Shown here: in pieces, positions 25,618 to 34,156 of the stretch | How the letters are laid out: every line of letters starts with the position of its first letter | How positions within the stretch are numbered: position 1 is the first letter of the stretch | Source of the DNA: Comamonadaceae bacterium | GTDB taxonomy: Bacteria; Pseudomonadota; Gammaproteobacteria; Burkholderiales; Burkholderiaceae_C | Reading direction: 5' to 3' | Assembly (NCBI GenBank): GCA_027486555.1 | Contig: JAIXOX010000013.1 | Span: 44,330 to 108,329, forward strand | DNA: 64,000 bases | The notes under the pieces: model-generated | The model's database searches: none | What the model was told of the DNA's origin: nothing | The model's input: only the letters and a program-made list of their open reading frames with translations | Translations under genes and position numbers: made by a program

Positions 25618-27117
25618 TCAGGTCTTTATGGCTTGAAGTTTGACGGGGTTGGAAGGGGCAAGGATTTTGTTTAAATACCGCCAGATCAATCCCCATTGGT
25701 AGGTCCATTCATGGGAGCGGGTTTCCTGGTATCGATCAAGAACCATGCTTTGAAGTGGATCGTTTTCTTGGATACCCACAACCCATTCTTCTTGCAGCAA
25801 TCCGCAGTTTTTTTGAGCCAACCACCGTTGGTGTGCATGGGGCAACTGCGACCATTGGTCAAGGCTTCTAGGTCGGGGCCCGATGAGCTGGCATTTGCCC
25901 ATCAAGACGCCCGGTAAATTGGGCAGTACAAAACCCACCAAGTGTTTCCAGCCAAGGGTGCAAGGGTGTGCCCCTAGCCAGCTGATGAATGCCACCGTCG
26001 GTATGGCCATGTGGCTGATGTCTGGCCCAACCAAAAGAATGATTTTTGGGCCTGCTCGAACCGTGGCCGACGCGGTGGCCGCCAACAGAAAAATGGGGGC
26101 GAGCAGGAGCACCACCATGAGCGCCAATGTGCGTTCAGTGAAGGTGTTGACGACGCTGCGCCATTTCAAAGTGGCGTTGCCGTGCGCCAAAATGAGCGCA
26201 TCGAAGATGGTCATGCGCGCTTGGTGTTTGCGGCTCCAGATCACGCCTCTGAACACCACGCATTCATGCAAGTCCAGTGAATCACCAATCCAGCTGTCAG
26301 GTCCAATTTGGGTTTCAGACATGCGGCAACTGTGACCAACGTAGGTGCGCCCACTGAGGGCAACAGCCGGTCCGATTTGGCAATTTTTTTCGATTTCAAC
26401 ATCGGGCCCGGCGTAGAACGGGGCGATGATTTCAGCTGTTGGGTGAATGATGACGTTTCTGGACACGAAAATGCCAGGCTCTACTTCGCTGGCATCCAAA
26501 ACCACTGGAAATGACCTGTTGAGCATGCGCGGTATGGCGTTCAAGATGGCATGGCCATCCATCAGGCTGAGCGCTTGCACGGGCAATCGTGAATTGCAAG
26601 TCGCCGCCAAAGCTTGGGACCAGTCATACCATTGGTGTGCTGCACTCATGTGTTGGCAAAGTCGGCGGTCCAGCCAAGCCCAGCACCAAAGATCGTTGAA
26701 ATCGGAGGTGTTTGTCTCTCGTGGTTCCAGCAGTGTGCCCGGCTGTGCCGTGTGCGTTGAAGGCATCCGCATCAAGGAGCAAGTGGTGGCCAACAAAAAA
26801 GGCTCATGTGGCGGTGCAAGGTCCACCAAACGAGCAAAGGCTTGGTGCGGTCCAGACAAGGAGTGCCATGTGATGTGGCATCCCCACTGAAGTCCCGATT
26901 GCAGTTGTGCTTTGCATTGTTCGGGCTCATCCCAACCTATGCAGGTGATGTGTGTGATGCCCGCCTCGACCAAAGCTTGTACAGCAAAGACGAGCGGTGT
27001 TTTGCCCAGTAAGGGGGTCAGGTGCAGCGGGAATTCCTGGGCCAGTGGTGTTCGCTCTGTGTCATCTGCAGGGGAACCAGCGATCAAGATGGCGCACAGT
27101 TTGTGTGCGGCGCTCAT
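25618..27117 (-). CDS. Fusion protein: nucleotidyltransferase-like, hexapeptide-repeat and degenerate sugar-transferase-like regions
   Basis: About 499 residues. Part 1 (1-230) resembles a sugar-nucleotidyltransferase (CAILIAGSPADDTERTPLAQ; LTPLLGKTPLVFAVQALVEA) but lacks the G-x-G-T-R loop. Part 2 (about 230-320) has hexapeptide turns of a left-handed beta-helix (GIFVSRNVIIHPTAEIIAPF; IEKNCQIGPAVALSGRTYVG). Part 3 has a hydrophobic helix (LALMVVLLLAPIFLLAATAS) and a late GKCQLIGPRPRSLDQW, like the end of polyprenyl-phosphate sugar transferases, without the KFRSM and DELPQ motifs. The start overlaps the upstream stop as TGATG. Function unclear; acyl- or nucleotidyl-transfer to repeat units, or a scaffold for the initiating transferase, is possible. 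Confidence 0.65.
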   Translation of the reverse strand: MSAAHKLCAILIAGSPADDTERTPLAQEFPLHLTPLLGKTPLVFAVQALVEAGITHITCIGWDEPEQCKAQLQSGLQWGCHITWHSLSGPHQAFARLVDLAPPHEPFLLATTCSLMRMPSTHTAQPGTLLEPRETNTSDFNDLWCWAWLDRRLCQHMSAAHQWYDWSQALAATCNSRLPVQALSLMDGHAILNAIPRMLNRSFPVVLDASEVEPGIFVSRNVIIHPTAEIIAPFYAGPDVEIEKNCQIGPAVALSGRTYVGHSCRMSETQIGPDSWIGDSLDLHECVVFRGVIWSRKHQARMTIFDALILAHGNATLKWRSVVNTFTERTLALMVVLLLAPIFLLAATASATVRAGPKIILLVGPDISHMAIPTVAFISWLGAHPCTLGWKHLVGFVLPNLPGVLMGKCQLIGPRPRSLDQWSQLPHAHQRWLAQKNCGLLQEEWVVGIQENDPLQSMVLDRYQETRSHEWTYQWGLIWRYLNKILAPSNPVKLQAIKT

Positions 27118-27866
27118 CAATAGGCCCCTTTGCCTTGAATGACCGCAGGAATGGTTTTGATCAGCAGCCAAATGTCGACCCAGACGCTTTGGCTGTCCAC
27201 GTAATGGATGTCCATTTCGACCTGTTTTGCAAATGGAATGTCGCCACGCCCTTCAACCTGCCAATAGCAGGTGAGACCAGGTTTGACGTCCAGTCGTCTG
27301 CGATCAGCGAGCTTGTATTTCAGGACTTCTTCGGGAATGGGTGGTCTCGGTCCCACCAGTGACATATCCCCCTTGAGAACGGACCACAACTGTGGCAATT
27401 CGTCGATGCTTGTTTTTCGCAACCAGCGCCCGATCGGGGTGATGCGTGGATCACCATTGATTTTGAAGGTGACACCATCCTTGTGGTGGTTTTGTGAACG
27501 CAATCGTTCTTTCAGCGCTTCTGCGTTGCAAACCATGGATCGGAACTTGGGAAAGTCAAATTCTCGACCCCATTGGCCCACGCGTTTTTGTACAAAAAAG
27601 ATGGGGCCACGATCATGCCATCCAATGGCGCAGGCCACCATTAAAAAAACCGGTGACAAAACCAAGAGGCCAGCGGATGCTCCTGAAATATCAATGGAAC
27701 GCTTAAGTATTCTCGCCAGAGCCATCGTGCCATACCAGGCATTTCGTTTCCACAGGCCACGCCAATGAAGCCAACTCCTTGGACCTGCGGCAGAGTAACG
27801 GTCTTCAAGGGCCTTGAGTAAATGGGGTCTGTTGACTGCAACGGTTGATTTCATCGTGCGATGCAT
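27117..27866 (-). CDS. Undecaprenyl-phosphate sugar phosphotransferase (initiating transferase)
   Basis: A 249-residue bacterial sugar transferase of the small WbaP/ExoY type. It has one membrane helix (about 61-82, ISGASAGLLVLSPVFLMVAC), then KRVGQWGREFDFPKFRSM, RWLRKTSIDELPQLWSVLKG, DMSLVGPRPPIPEEV and a C-terminal LDVKPGLTCYWQVEGRGD. All catalytic motifs are intact. It starts the repeat unit by transferring sugar-1-phosphate to the lipid carrier and is the first gene of the minus-strand half of the locus. Neither the first ATG nor the second (MKSTVA) has a good ribosome site. Confidence 0.92.
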   Translation of the reverse strand: MHRTMKSTVAVNRPHLLKALEDRYSAAGPRSWLHWRGLWKRNAWYGTMALARILKRSIDISGASAGLLVLSPVFLMVACAIGWHDRGPIFFVQKRVGQWGREFDFPKFRSMVCNAEALKERLRSQNHHKDGVTFKINGDPRITPIGRWLRKTSIDELPQLWSVLKGDMSLVGPRPPIPEEVLKYKLADRRRLDVKPGLTCYWQVEGRGDIPFAKQVEMDIHYVDSQSVWVDIWLLIKTIPAVIQGKGAY

Positions 27867-28019
27867 TTAAATTTTGGTATTAGTGTCCTTTTAATAATAC
27901 TACAAAAGAGAGTTTTTTTGAAAATTTTGATACCGGATTCCGGGGGTGTTCAACCCGATCTGAGCACCCACGACGGGCGAGTCAAGGCCGTTAGATAAGA
28001 CGGGTGCGTCTTGTCCTTG
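27867..28019. promoter_or_regulatory. Upstream region of the polysaccharide operon
   Basis: A 153-base spacer that shifts from AT-rich (27870-27935, runs such as TTTTAATAATACTACAAAAG) next to the sugar transferase to GC-rich towards the alpha/beta hydrolase stop. It must hold the promoter of the minus-strand polysaccharide operon. No confident hexamer pair, operator or terminator hairpin was identified. Confidence 0.35.
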
Positions 28020-28946
28020 TCAGCTCGTCGGCTGGTTCAGATGGTTTTCAATGTGACGGGCCAAAATTTCAGGCTGGTCGTGGTGGAGCATGTGGCCTGC
28101 ATCTTCAATAACAGCCATTTGAAATTTCGGCACAGACTGCAATCTTTCGTGGTACTCGGCCAATGTGTATTTGCCTTTCCACCATTGTTCAAGCGAGTTG
28201 TCGCTGGCTTCAACAGCGAGCAGCGGTGCTGAAATTTTTTTGTAAAGTTCCAGTGATTCTTGCTTTTGAAAAAGATAAGGATTGACCACTTTGTGAGCTG
28301 AATCGCCCAGAATGTGCCAATGACCCTCTTGGTCGGGTCGTGCCCAGTGATGGGCCAACCAGAGTGCTTTGTCCATCGGCAAACGTCGGTTGGTTTTGAC
28401 CAAGCGCGCGGCGACACCTTCGGCGTTGGGATAGGGTTTGAGCTTTTTTTCAATCAAGCTGGCGGGTTGAATGTCGTCCAACCACTGCGCCAGACGGCCG
28501 GGTGCTTGCGAGGGTTGGGTCTGGGCCATGCCAAAACCCTCAAGGTTGACCAATTTTCGGATGCGATGTGGTCGTGCGCCTGCGTACATCATCACCACAT
28601 TGCCGCCCATGCTGTGCCCCACCAGATCCACCTGCTGTCCGGGGTAGAGGGCATCGAGAAGGGCATCAAGGTCGGCCAGGTAGTCGGGAAACCAATAGCT
28701 GTCGGTGACTGGCGATTCGGTCAGGCCATAGCCCCGCCAATCCATGGCGATGATGGGACGTTGGCTGACAAAATCCTCGCTGAATGCGTCGACCATGAAT
28801 TGGTAGGAAGCGGCCACGTCCATCCACCCGTGTGCCAGTACCAGCGGGGTGGCTTGGGGTGTCAAACTGCCCCAATGACGGACGTGATAGCGGCAGCCGC
28901 GCAGCGGCACCCACTGACTTTGTGATGGTCGTTGAACTTGGTACAT
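28020..28946 (-). CDS. Alpha/beta hydrolase
   Basis: About 308 residues from ATG 28946 (MYQVQRPSQ). The nucleophile elbow GHSMGGN places Ser at about 112; HGWMD provides the oxyanion hole, RGYGLTESP follows, and the catalytic His is in DAGHMLHHDQPE. It is a serine hydrolase, unlike the Asp-type enzyme at 5.3 kb. The ORF track extends 32 codons upstream through the divergent acyl-CoA synthetase start, which is unlikely. Relatives are generic esterases or lipases. Only 25 bases separate it from the divergent synthetase, so they may share a promoter region. Confidence 0.85.
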   Translation of the reverse strand: MYQVQRPSQSQWVPLRGCRYHVRHWGSLTPQATPLVLAHGWMDVAASYQFMVDAFSEDFVSQRPIIAMDWRGYGLTESPVTDSYWFPDYLADLDALLDALYPGQQVDLVGHSMGGNVVMMYAGARPHRIRKLVNLEGFGMAQTQPSQAPGRLAQWLDDIQPASLIEKKLKPYPNAEGVAARLVKTNRRLPMDKALWLAHHWARPDQEGHWHILGDSAHKVVNPYLFQKQESLELYKKISAPLLAVEASDNSLEQWWKGKYTLAEYHERLQSVPKFQMAVIEDAGHMLHHDQPEILARHIENHLNQPTS

Positions 28947-28971
28947 ACTTTGAATCATAAGGAGACACACG

Positions 28972-30819
28972 ATGAGCGTCAGTCGCAGCCAAGACCGTTC
29001 AGGGTCAACATTGGGCCTGAAGGCCATCACCAAGGCCCGCAATCCAGCAAACCCCCCAGCTCATGTCAAGCCGAAGGCCCATCCCGAGCCGACGGACCGC
29101 TATGAAGCCATTCACCTGGGTTTTGGCTGGAAAGTGCCCAAGCGTTTCAATATGGCCCATGCTTGCTGCGGTCAATGGGCAGCCCAAGCCACTGCGGCCC
29201 GGCGCGTGGCCATTCGCGAGCATGTCGCGGGGGCGGGTTTGGGTCAAAGCTGGACCTTCAAGCAACTGCAAACGGCGGCCAATCGTTTGAGTGGGGCACT
29301 TCAGCGTCAAGGCGTCAAGCGGGGCGACCGGGTTGCGATCGTGTTGCCCCAGCGCTACGAGACAGCCGTGGCTTACATCGCGGTGCTGCAAATGGGCGCG
29401 GTGGCCATGCCATTGTCCATGTTGTTTGGCCCTGAGGCGCTGTCGTTTCGCATCAGCGACAGTCAAGCGAAAGTGGCGGTTTGTGATGAGTCCACCGTGC
29501 AAGCGCTGCTGCAGGCCAGGTCAGATTGCCCTGGGCTGCAAACCTTGATGGGCATGGGGCCTGCGGGCCCCTTGTCAGACCTTGATTTTGCGCAGGCCAT
29601 GGCCACTGAGGCCGATTCATTCAAACCTGTGAGCACGCTGGCCGAAGACCCGGCTGTGTTGATCTACACCAGCGGCACCACCGGCAATCCCAAGGGGGCT
29701 TTGATCCCGCACCGCGCTTTGATCGGCAACCTCACGGGCTTTGTTTGCAGCCAGAACTGGTTTGGCTTTGACCCTTTCAAGGCGGATCGCCCCTCCAAAG
29801 CGGTGTTCTGGTCGCCCGCCGATTGGGCCTGGACCGGGGGGCTGATGGACGCCCTGCTGCCCAGCTTGTACTTTGGCCGGCCCATCGTGGCGTTCAATGG
29901 GCGGTTTTCGCCCGAGGTAGCTTTCGAGATTTTGCACAGCCACGGGGTGACGCACACCTTTTTGTTCCCCACTGCGCTCAAGGCCATGATGAAGGCCGTG
30001 CCCGACGCGAAATCGCGTTACCGCCTCAAGTTACAAGCCATCATGAGTGCGGGCGAGGCGGTGGGCGATGCGGTGTTTGCCTACTGCCAGCAGCAGATGG
30101 GTGTGACGGTGAACGAGATGTTTGGCCAGACCGAGATCAACTACGTGGTGGGCAACTGCACGCGCCTGTGGCCCGCCAAACCCGGCAGCATGGGCAAGGG
30201 TTACCCCGGTCACCGCGTGGCATTGATCGACGAGGCGGGCCAGCTGTGCCCTGCAGGCGCCCCAGGCGAGGTGGCGGTTAATCGTTTCGATGTGCACGGC
30301 CATCCCGACCCGGTGTTTTTTCTGGGTTACTGGAACAACGACAAAGCCACCACCGCCAAATACACGGGCGACTGGTGCCGCACGGGCGACATGGCCGTGG
30401 CCGATGCGGACGGCTACCTTTGGTACCAGGGCCGCACCGACGACATGTTCAAGGCAGCGGGTTACCGCATTGGGCCGGGCGAGATTGAAAACTGCTTGGT
30501 CAAGCACCCGGCCGTGGCCAACGCCGCCGTCGTGCCCATGCCCGACAAAGACCGGGGGGCGCTGGTCAAGGCCTACGTGGTGCTGTCGCCCGACGCGCTG
30601 GTGCAGCGGGCCAACGCGGCCAGCAGCGCGGGGTTCGAGGGCGAGGTTCGCCTGTCGCTGCAGGCCCATGTGCGCGGACTGCTGGCGCCCTACGAGTACC
30701 CCAAAGAGATCGAGTTCATAGACCAGCTGCCCATGACCACCACCGGCAAGGTGCAGCGTCGCGTGCTGCGTCTGCAGGAAGAAGCAAGGGCAAGAGGTGA
30801 ATTGGAGCCAAGCGCATGA
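28972..30819 (+). CDS. AMP-forming acyl-CoA synthetase (acetyl-CoA synthetase-like)
   Basis: A 615-residue member of the ANL superfamily. It has the P-loop YTSGTTGNPKGAL, the SPADWAWTGGLMDALLPSLY aromatic stretch, MFGQTEINYVVGNC (adenine site), TGDWCRTGDMAVADADGYLW, the hinge GRTDDMFKAAGYRIGPGEIE and the catalytic lysine in TTTGKVQRR. It activates a carboxylic acid to its CoA thioester through an acyl-adenylate. SPADWAW and NEMFGQTE are typical of medium-chain or acetyl-CoA-synthetase-like members, so a short to medium acid is likely. A strong AAGGAG precedes the start. Confidence 0.9.
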   Translation: MSVSRSQDRSGSTLGLKAITKARNPANPPAHVKPKAHPEPTDRYEAIHLGFGWKVPKRFNMAHACCGQWAAQATAARRVAIREHVAGAGLGQSWTFKQLQTAANRLSGALQRQGVKRGDRVAIVLPQRYETAVAYIAVLQMGAVAMPLSMLFGPEALSFRISDSQAKVAVCDESTVQALLQARSDCPGLQTLMGMGPAGPLSDLDFAQAMATEADSFKPVSTLAEDPAVLIYTSGTTGNPKGALIPHRALIGNLTGFVCSQNWFGFDPFKADRPSKAVFWSPADWAWTGGLMDALLPSLYFGRPIVAFNGRFSPEVAFEILHSHGVTHTFLFPTALKAMMKAVPDAKSRYRLKLQAIMSAGEAVGDAVFAYCQQQMGVTVNEMFGQTEINYVVGNCTRLWPAKPGSMGKGYPGHRVALIDEAGQLCPAGAPGEVAVNRFDVHGHPDPVFFLGYWNNDKATTAKYTGDWCRTGDMAVADADGYLWYQGRTDDMFKAAGYRIGPGEIENCLVKHPAVANAAVVPMPDKDRGALVKAYVVLSPDALVQRANAASSAGFEGEVRLSLQAHVRGLLAPYEYPKEIEFIDQLPMTTTGKVQRRVLRLQEEARARGELEPSA

Positions 30820-31031
30820 TGTGTGACAGCCCTTGCCATATCCATTCGACCCTCTCGTAGTGATTGACCCTGGCAGACCCCCACCGTTTGTCTCTGTGCC
30901 ATGGCTGACGTCGGGCGTGACAAAATACAGTGCGCCGCATCAGGGCCCACCCGATGCGCCTGGCCGCCAGACAGCTCGACCGGGCAAACCATGTGCCCGC
31001 ATTAACCGTCCCCAACTTCACAGGAAACACC

Positions 31032-32093
31032 ATGAAACTGGTCCAACTTGGCCAAACCGATTTGCAGGTAACCCCCATTTGTTTGGGCACCATGACCTTT
31101 GGCCAGCAAGTGAGCGAAGACCTGGCCCATGCCATCCTTGACCGTTCCTTGGCTGCTGGCATCAATTTCATTGACACCGCCGAGATGTACGCCGTGCCCG
31201 CCTCAGCCGACACTTGTGGGTTGACCGAAACCTACATCGGCAACTGGTTTGCCAAAAACCCCGGCGCCCGCCAGAAACTGGTGCTGGCCACCAAGGTGGC
31301 GGGCCCCTCGCGTGGCATGCCCTGGATCCGCGAGGGTTCAGGCATGACCGGGCAAGACATCCACAACGCCTGTGACGCCAGCCTGCGCCGCCTGCAAACC
31401 GACGTGATTGACCTGTACCAAATCCACTGGCCCGAGCGCCATGTGCCGGTGTTTGGCATGACCTACTTTGACCCGGCCAAGGACAAGTCCACCACCTCCA
31501 TCCATGAGCAGCTCGAAGCCTTGTCCAAGCTGGTGCAGGCGGGCAAGGTGCGTTACATCGGCTTGTCCAATGAAACGCCGTATGGTGTGCACGAATTTGT
31601 GCGCCTGGCCGAGCAGCACGGCTTGCCCCGTGTGGCCACCGTGCAAAACCCCTATGCGCTGGTGAGCCGCACCTACGACAACGGGCTGGACGAAACCTGT
31701 TACCGCTTGAACGTGTCGATGTTGGCTTATTCGCCACTGGGCTTTGGACTGCTCACGGGCAAGTACGACCACGACGATTTGCAAGGCCCGCTGGTGCCCG
31801 ATGGCGGCCGCATTGCCCGCTTTGAATCGATGCGCAAACAGCGCTGGGGCCGCCCCGAGGCGCTGGCCGCCGCCCGCCGCTACAACCAGTTGGCACGCGA
31901 CAACTGCATGACGCCGACCCAGATGGCACTGGCGTTTTGTTATCACCGTTGGAGCGTGACCAGCACCATCATCGGCGTCACATCGCTGGCGCAGCTGGAC
32001 GAAGACTTGGCGGCTTGGAGCACCCAGCTGACGCCCGAAGTGCTCAAGGCGATTGACGAGATTCGTTGGGAAATGCGCGACCCGGCTTTGTGA
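31032..32093 (+). CDS. NADP(H)-dependent aldo-keto reductase (Tas-like)
   Basis: A 353-residue (beta/alpha)8 reductase. The start at MKLVQLGQTDLQVTPI follows CACAGGAAACACC, so the ORF-track extension is ignored. Present are LGTMTFGQQVSED, FIDTAEMYAVPAS with the catalytic Tyr, LATKVAG with the Lys, IHWPERHVP with the His, and RYIGLSNETPYGV. The insert and length match E. coli Tas and YakC-type reductases. The physiological substrate is unknown. The 212 bases upstream contain no ORF or hairpin that I can recognise; ybaK follows 9 bases downstream. Confidence 0.92.
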   Translation: MKLVQLGQTDLQVTPICLGTMTFGQQVSEDLAHAILDRSLAAGINFIDTAEMYAVPASADTCGLTETYIGNWFAKNPGARQKLVLATKVAGPSRGMPWIREGSGMTGQDIHNACDASLRRLQTDVIDLYQIHWPERHVPVFGMTYFDPAKDKSTTSIHEQLEALSKLVQAGKVRYIGLSNETPYGVHEFVRLAEQHGLPRVATVQNPYALVSRTYDNGLDETCYRLNVSMLAYSPLGFGLLTGKYDHDDLQGPLVPDGGRIARFESMRKQRWGRPEALAAARRYNQLARDNCMTPTQMALAFCYHRWSVTSTIIGVTSLAQLDEDLAAWSTQLTPEVLKAIDEIRWEMRDPAL

Positions 32094-32102
32094 TCTGAGG
32101 CG

Positions 32103-32594
32103 ATGGCCAAGAAAGACAAGGTCAGTGAAACCCCAGCCACGGCGCTCTTGCGCCAGCACGGGGTGAGCTTCACAGAGCACCCCTACGAGTACCTGGAGCA
32201 CGGCGGGGCCCAGCACAGCGCGCAGGTGTTGGGCATGGACCCCTTCAGCGTGGTCAAGACCTTGATCATGCAAGACCAGGACGCCAAGCCGCTGGTGGTG
32301 CTGATGCACGGCAACCGCAAGGTCTCGACCAAGAACTTGGCGCGGCAAGTGGGCCTCAAATCCATTGAGCCGTGTGCGCCCGAGGTGGCCAACCGGCACA
32401 GCGGTTATTTGGTGGGCGGTACCTCGCCCTTTGCCACGCGCAGGCAGATGCCGGTGTTCATCGAGGAAACCGTCCTGGCTTTGCCGCGCATCTGCATCAA
32501 TGGCGGCAGGCGGGGTTATCTGGTGGGCATCGACCCACAGGTGTGTGTGCGGTTGCTCGGTGCCCAGCCGGTGAACTGCGCACTGGCAGAGTGA
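32103..32594 (+). CDS. ybaK: Cys-tRNA(Pro) deacylase, YbaK/EbsC family
   Basis: A 163-residue trans-editing enzyme that hydrolyses Cys-tRNA(Pro) mischarged by prolyl-tRNA synthetase. The conserved lysine region (MDPFSVVKTLIM), HGNRKVSTKNLAR and the GGTSPFATRRQMPVFIEE loop are intact. The length matches the family (about 155-165). It lies in a same-strand run with the aldo-keto reductase upstream and plsY 24 bases downstream. Confidence 0.93.
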   Translation: MAKKDKVSETPATALLRQHGVSFTEHPYEYLEHGGAQHSAQVLGMDPFSVVKTLIMQDQDAKPLVVLMHGNRKVSTKNLARQVGLKSIEPCAPEVANRHSGYLVGGTSPFATRRQMPVFIEETVLALPRICINGGRRGYLVGIDPQVCVRLLGAQPVNCALAE

Positions 32595-32618
32595 TGTCCG
32601 AGCAAAAAGGAGATGTTG

Positions 32619-33248
32619 ATGGATGTTTTGATTTTGATGGCGGTGGTGATGGCCAGTTATGTGTTGGGCTCGCTCAGCTTCGCGGTCATTGTGAGCCGCC
32701 TCATGGGCCTGAATGACCCGCGCAGTTACGGCAGCAAAAACCCGGGTGCCACCAATGTGCTGCGTTCGGGCAGCAAGAAAGCCGCCATTTTGACCCTGTT
32801 GCTGGACGCGCTGAAGGGCTGGCTGCCCGTGGCCATGGTGCTGGCGTATGGCCCCGAATTCGGTTTGGGTCCGCAGGTCGCGGCTTTGGCGGGGCTGGCG
32901 GCTTTTCTGGGGCACCTGTACCCGGTGTTTTTCGGTTTTGCAGGCGGCAAAGGTGTGGCCACCGCCGTGGGCGTGGTCATGGGCGTGCATGGCCTGCTGG
33001 CGCTGGCCACGGTGCTGACTTTTGCCATCGTGGTCTTTTTCAGCCGCTACGTGTCCCTGGCCTCCATGGTCGCCGCCGTGTTTGCGCCCGTGTTTTATCT
33101 TTTTGGCGATGGCGTGGCCTGGCAGGCCTCTGCAACCGAGGTTTTGAGTTTGGCCATCATGGCCTTGCTTTTGGTCTGGCGGCATCGCGAGAACATCAAC
33201 CGCCTGTTGGCTGGGACCGAGTCCCAACTGGGAAAGAAAAAAGCATGA
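32619..33248 (+). CDS. plsY: Glycerol-3-phosphate acyltransferase PlsY
   Basis: A 209-residue integral membrane enzyme that transfers an acyl group from acyl-phosphate to glycerol-3-phosphate, the first step of phospholipid synthesis. Family motifs are visible: GSLSFAVIVSR, DPRSYGSKNPGATNVLR and GHLYPVFFGFAGGKGVATA, and five hydrophobic segments are predicted by eye. ATG 32619 (MDVLILM) is preferred to the ORF-track Met because AAGGAG lies 6 bases before it, while it abuts the earlier codon. The stop overlaps the RidA-like gene as ATGA. Confidence 0.95.
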   Translation: MDVLILMAVVMASYVLGSLSFAVIVSRLMGLNDPRSYGSKNPGATNVLRSGSKKAAILTLLLDALKGWLPVAMVLAYGPEFGLGPQVAALAGLAAFLGHLYPVFFGFAGGKGVATAVGVVMGVHGLLALATVLTFAIVVFFSRYVSLASMVAAVFAPVFYLFGDGVAWQASATEVLSLAIMALLLVWRHRENINRLLAGTESQLGKKKA

Positions 33249-33604
33249 GCCAGGACATTCAACGACTGCATGTGGCAGCCCGATACAGCGAAGCCGCCGT
33301 CTTCAAGGGTGTGGTTTATTTGGCGGGCATGGTGCCCGAATGCGAAGCCAAAGACATCCGCAGCCAGACGGCCGATGTCCTGCGCCAGATCGACTTGCGC
33401 CTGATGGAGGCGGGCAGTGACAAAACCCGCATCCTGCGCACCCAAATTTACCTTCAAGAGATCGGCGACATTGTGGCCATGAACGAGGTTTGGGACGCCT
33501 GGGTGGTGGCGGGCAGCGCACCACCCCGTGCCACGGTGCAGGCCGCTTTGGCCAACCCGGATTACAAGATTGAAGTGGTGGTGACGGCGGCCGTCAGAGG
33601 GTAA
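33245..33604 (+). CDS. RidA/YjgF/UK114-family protein
   Basis: A 119-residue member of the RidA superfamily, likely trimeric. The pattern VYLAGMVPE, TADVLRQIDLRLMEAGSDKT, ILRTQIYLQEIGDIVAMNEV and PPRATVQAAL (with the substrate-binding Arg) is retained. RidA itself deaminates reactive enamine/imine intermediates; other branches are less well known, and this short form (usual length 125-130) is not the classical RidA subgroup. It overlaps plsY by four bases and is convergent with yajQ. Confidence 0.87.
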   Translation: MSQDIQRLHVAARYSEAAVFKGVVYLAGMVPECEAKDIRSQTADVLRQIDLRLMEAGSDKTRILRTQIYLQEIGDIVAMNEVWDAWVVAGSAPPRATVQAALANPDYKIEVVVTAAVRG

Positions 33605-33630
33605 GGCGCGGGGGCAGGCCCTCGCTGCAA

Positions 33631-34116
33631 TCAATCGCGGAAATTGTCGAAGGACAGCGGCAACTCGGTCATGTCTTTGCGCAAAAGCGCCATGGCCTCT
33701 TGCAGATCGTCGCGCTTGGCACCGGTCACACGCACCGCGTCGCCCTGGATGGACGCTTGCACCTTGATCTTGCTGTCTTTGATGAGGCGGGTGATCTTCT
33801 TGGCGTCTTCGGTCTCGATGCCGTTTTTGACCTTGATGACTTGCTTGACCTTGTCGCCACCGATTTTTTCGACTTTGCCAATGTCCAAAAAGCGCACGTC
33901 CACACTGCGCTTGGTCAGCTTGTTGCGCAAGATGTCTTCGACCTGCGTGAGTTGAAACTCGGCATCGCCGAACATCGTGATCTCTTTGTCTTTGAGTTCG
34001 ATCTTGGCCGATGTGCCTTTGAAGTCAAAGCGGGTACCGATTTCTTTGGCGGAAGTGTCAACGGCGTTGCGCACTTCGGCCATATTGGGTTCACAAACGG
34101 TATCAAACGAGGGCAT
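33631..34116 (-). CDS. yajQ: YajQ-family nucleotide-binding protein
   Basis: 161 residues, two similar ferredoxin-like halves. It begins [20 protein letters not shown] and contains [20 protein letters not shown] and [20 protein letters not shown] with [14 protein letters not shown], all characteristic of YajQ. Members bind nucleotides, and some bind cyclic di-GMP to control gene expression. The start at 34116 is chosen over the longer ORF because the family begins with MPSFDxV. The gene is divergent from murB with only 40 bases between starts. Confidence 0.95.
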   Translation of the reverse strand: MPSFDTVCEPNMAEVRNAVDTSAKEIGTRFDFKGTSAKIELKDKEITMFGDAEFQLTQVEDILRNKLTKRSVDVRFLDIGKVEKIGGDKVKQVIKVKNGIETEDAKKITRLIKDSKIKVQASIQGDAVRVTGAKRDDLQEAMALLRKDMTELPLSFDNFRD

Positions 34117-34156
34117 GGTGGGAAAAATCCGAGGTTGAGAATGCGACAATTCTCCC

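Noticed and set aside
31338-33227. 629-aa minus-strand ORF across the aldo-keto reductase, ybaK and plsY
   Set aside because: It runs antisense through three recognisable genes, and its composition (His/Gln/Arg-rich) is typical of a shadow frame.
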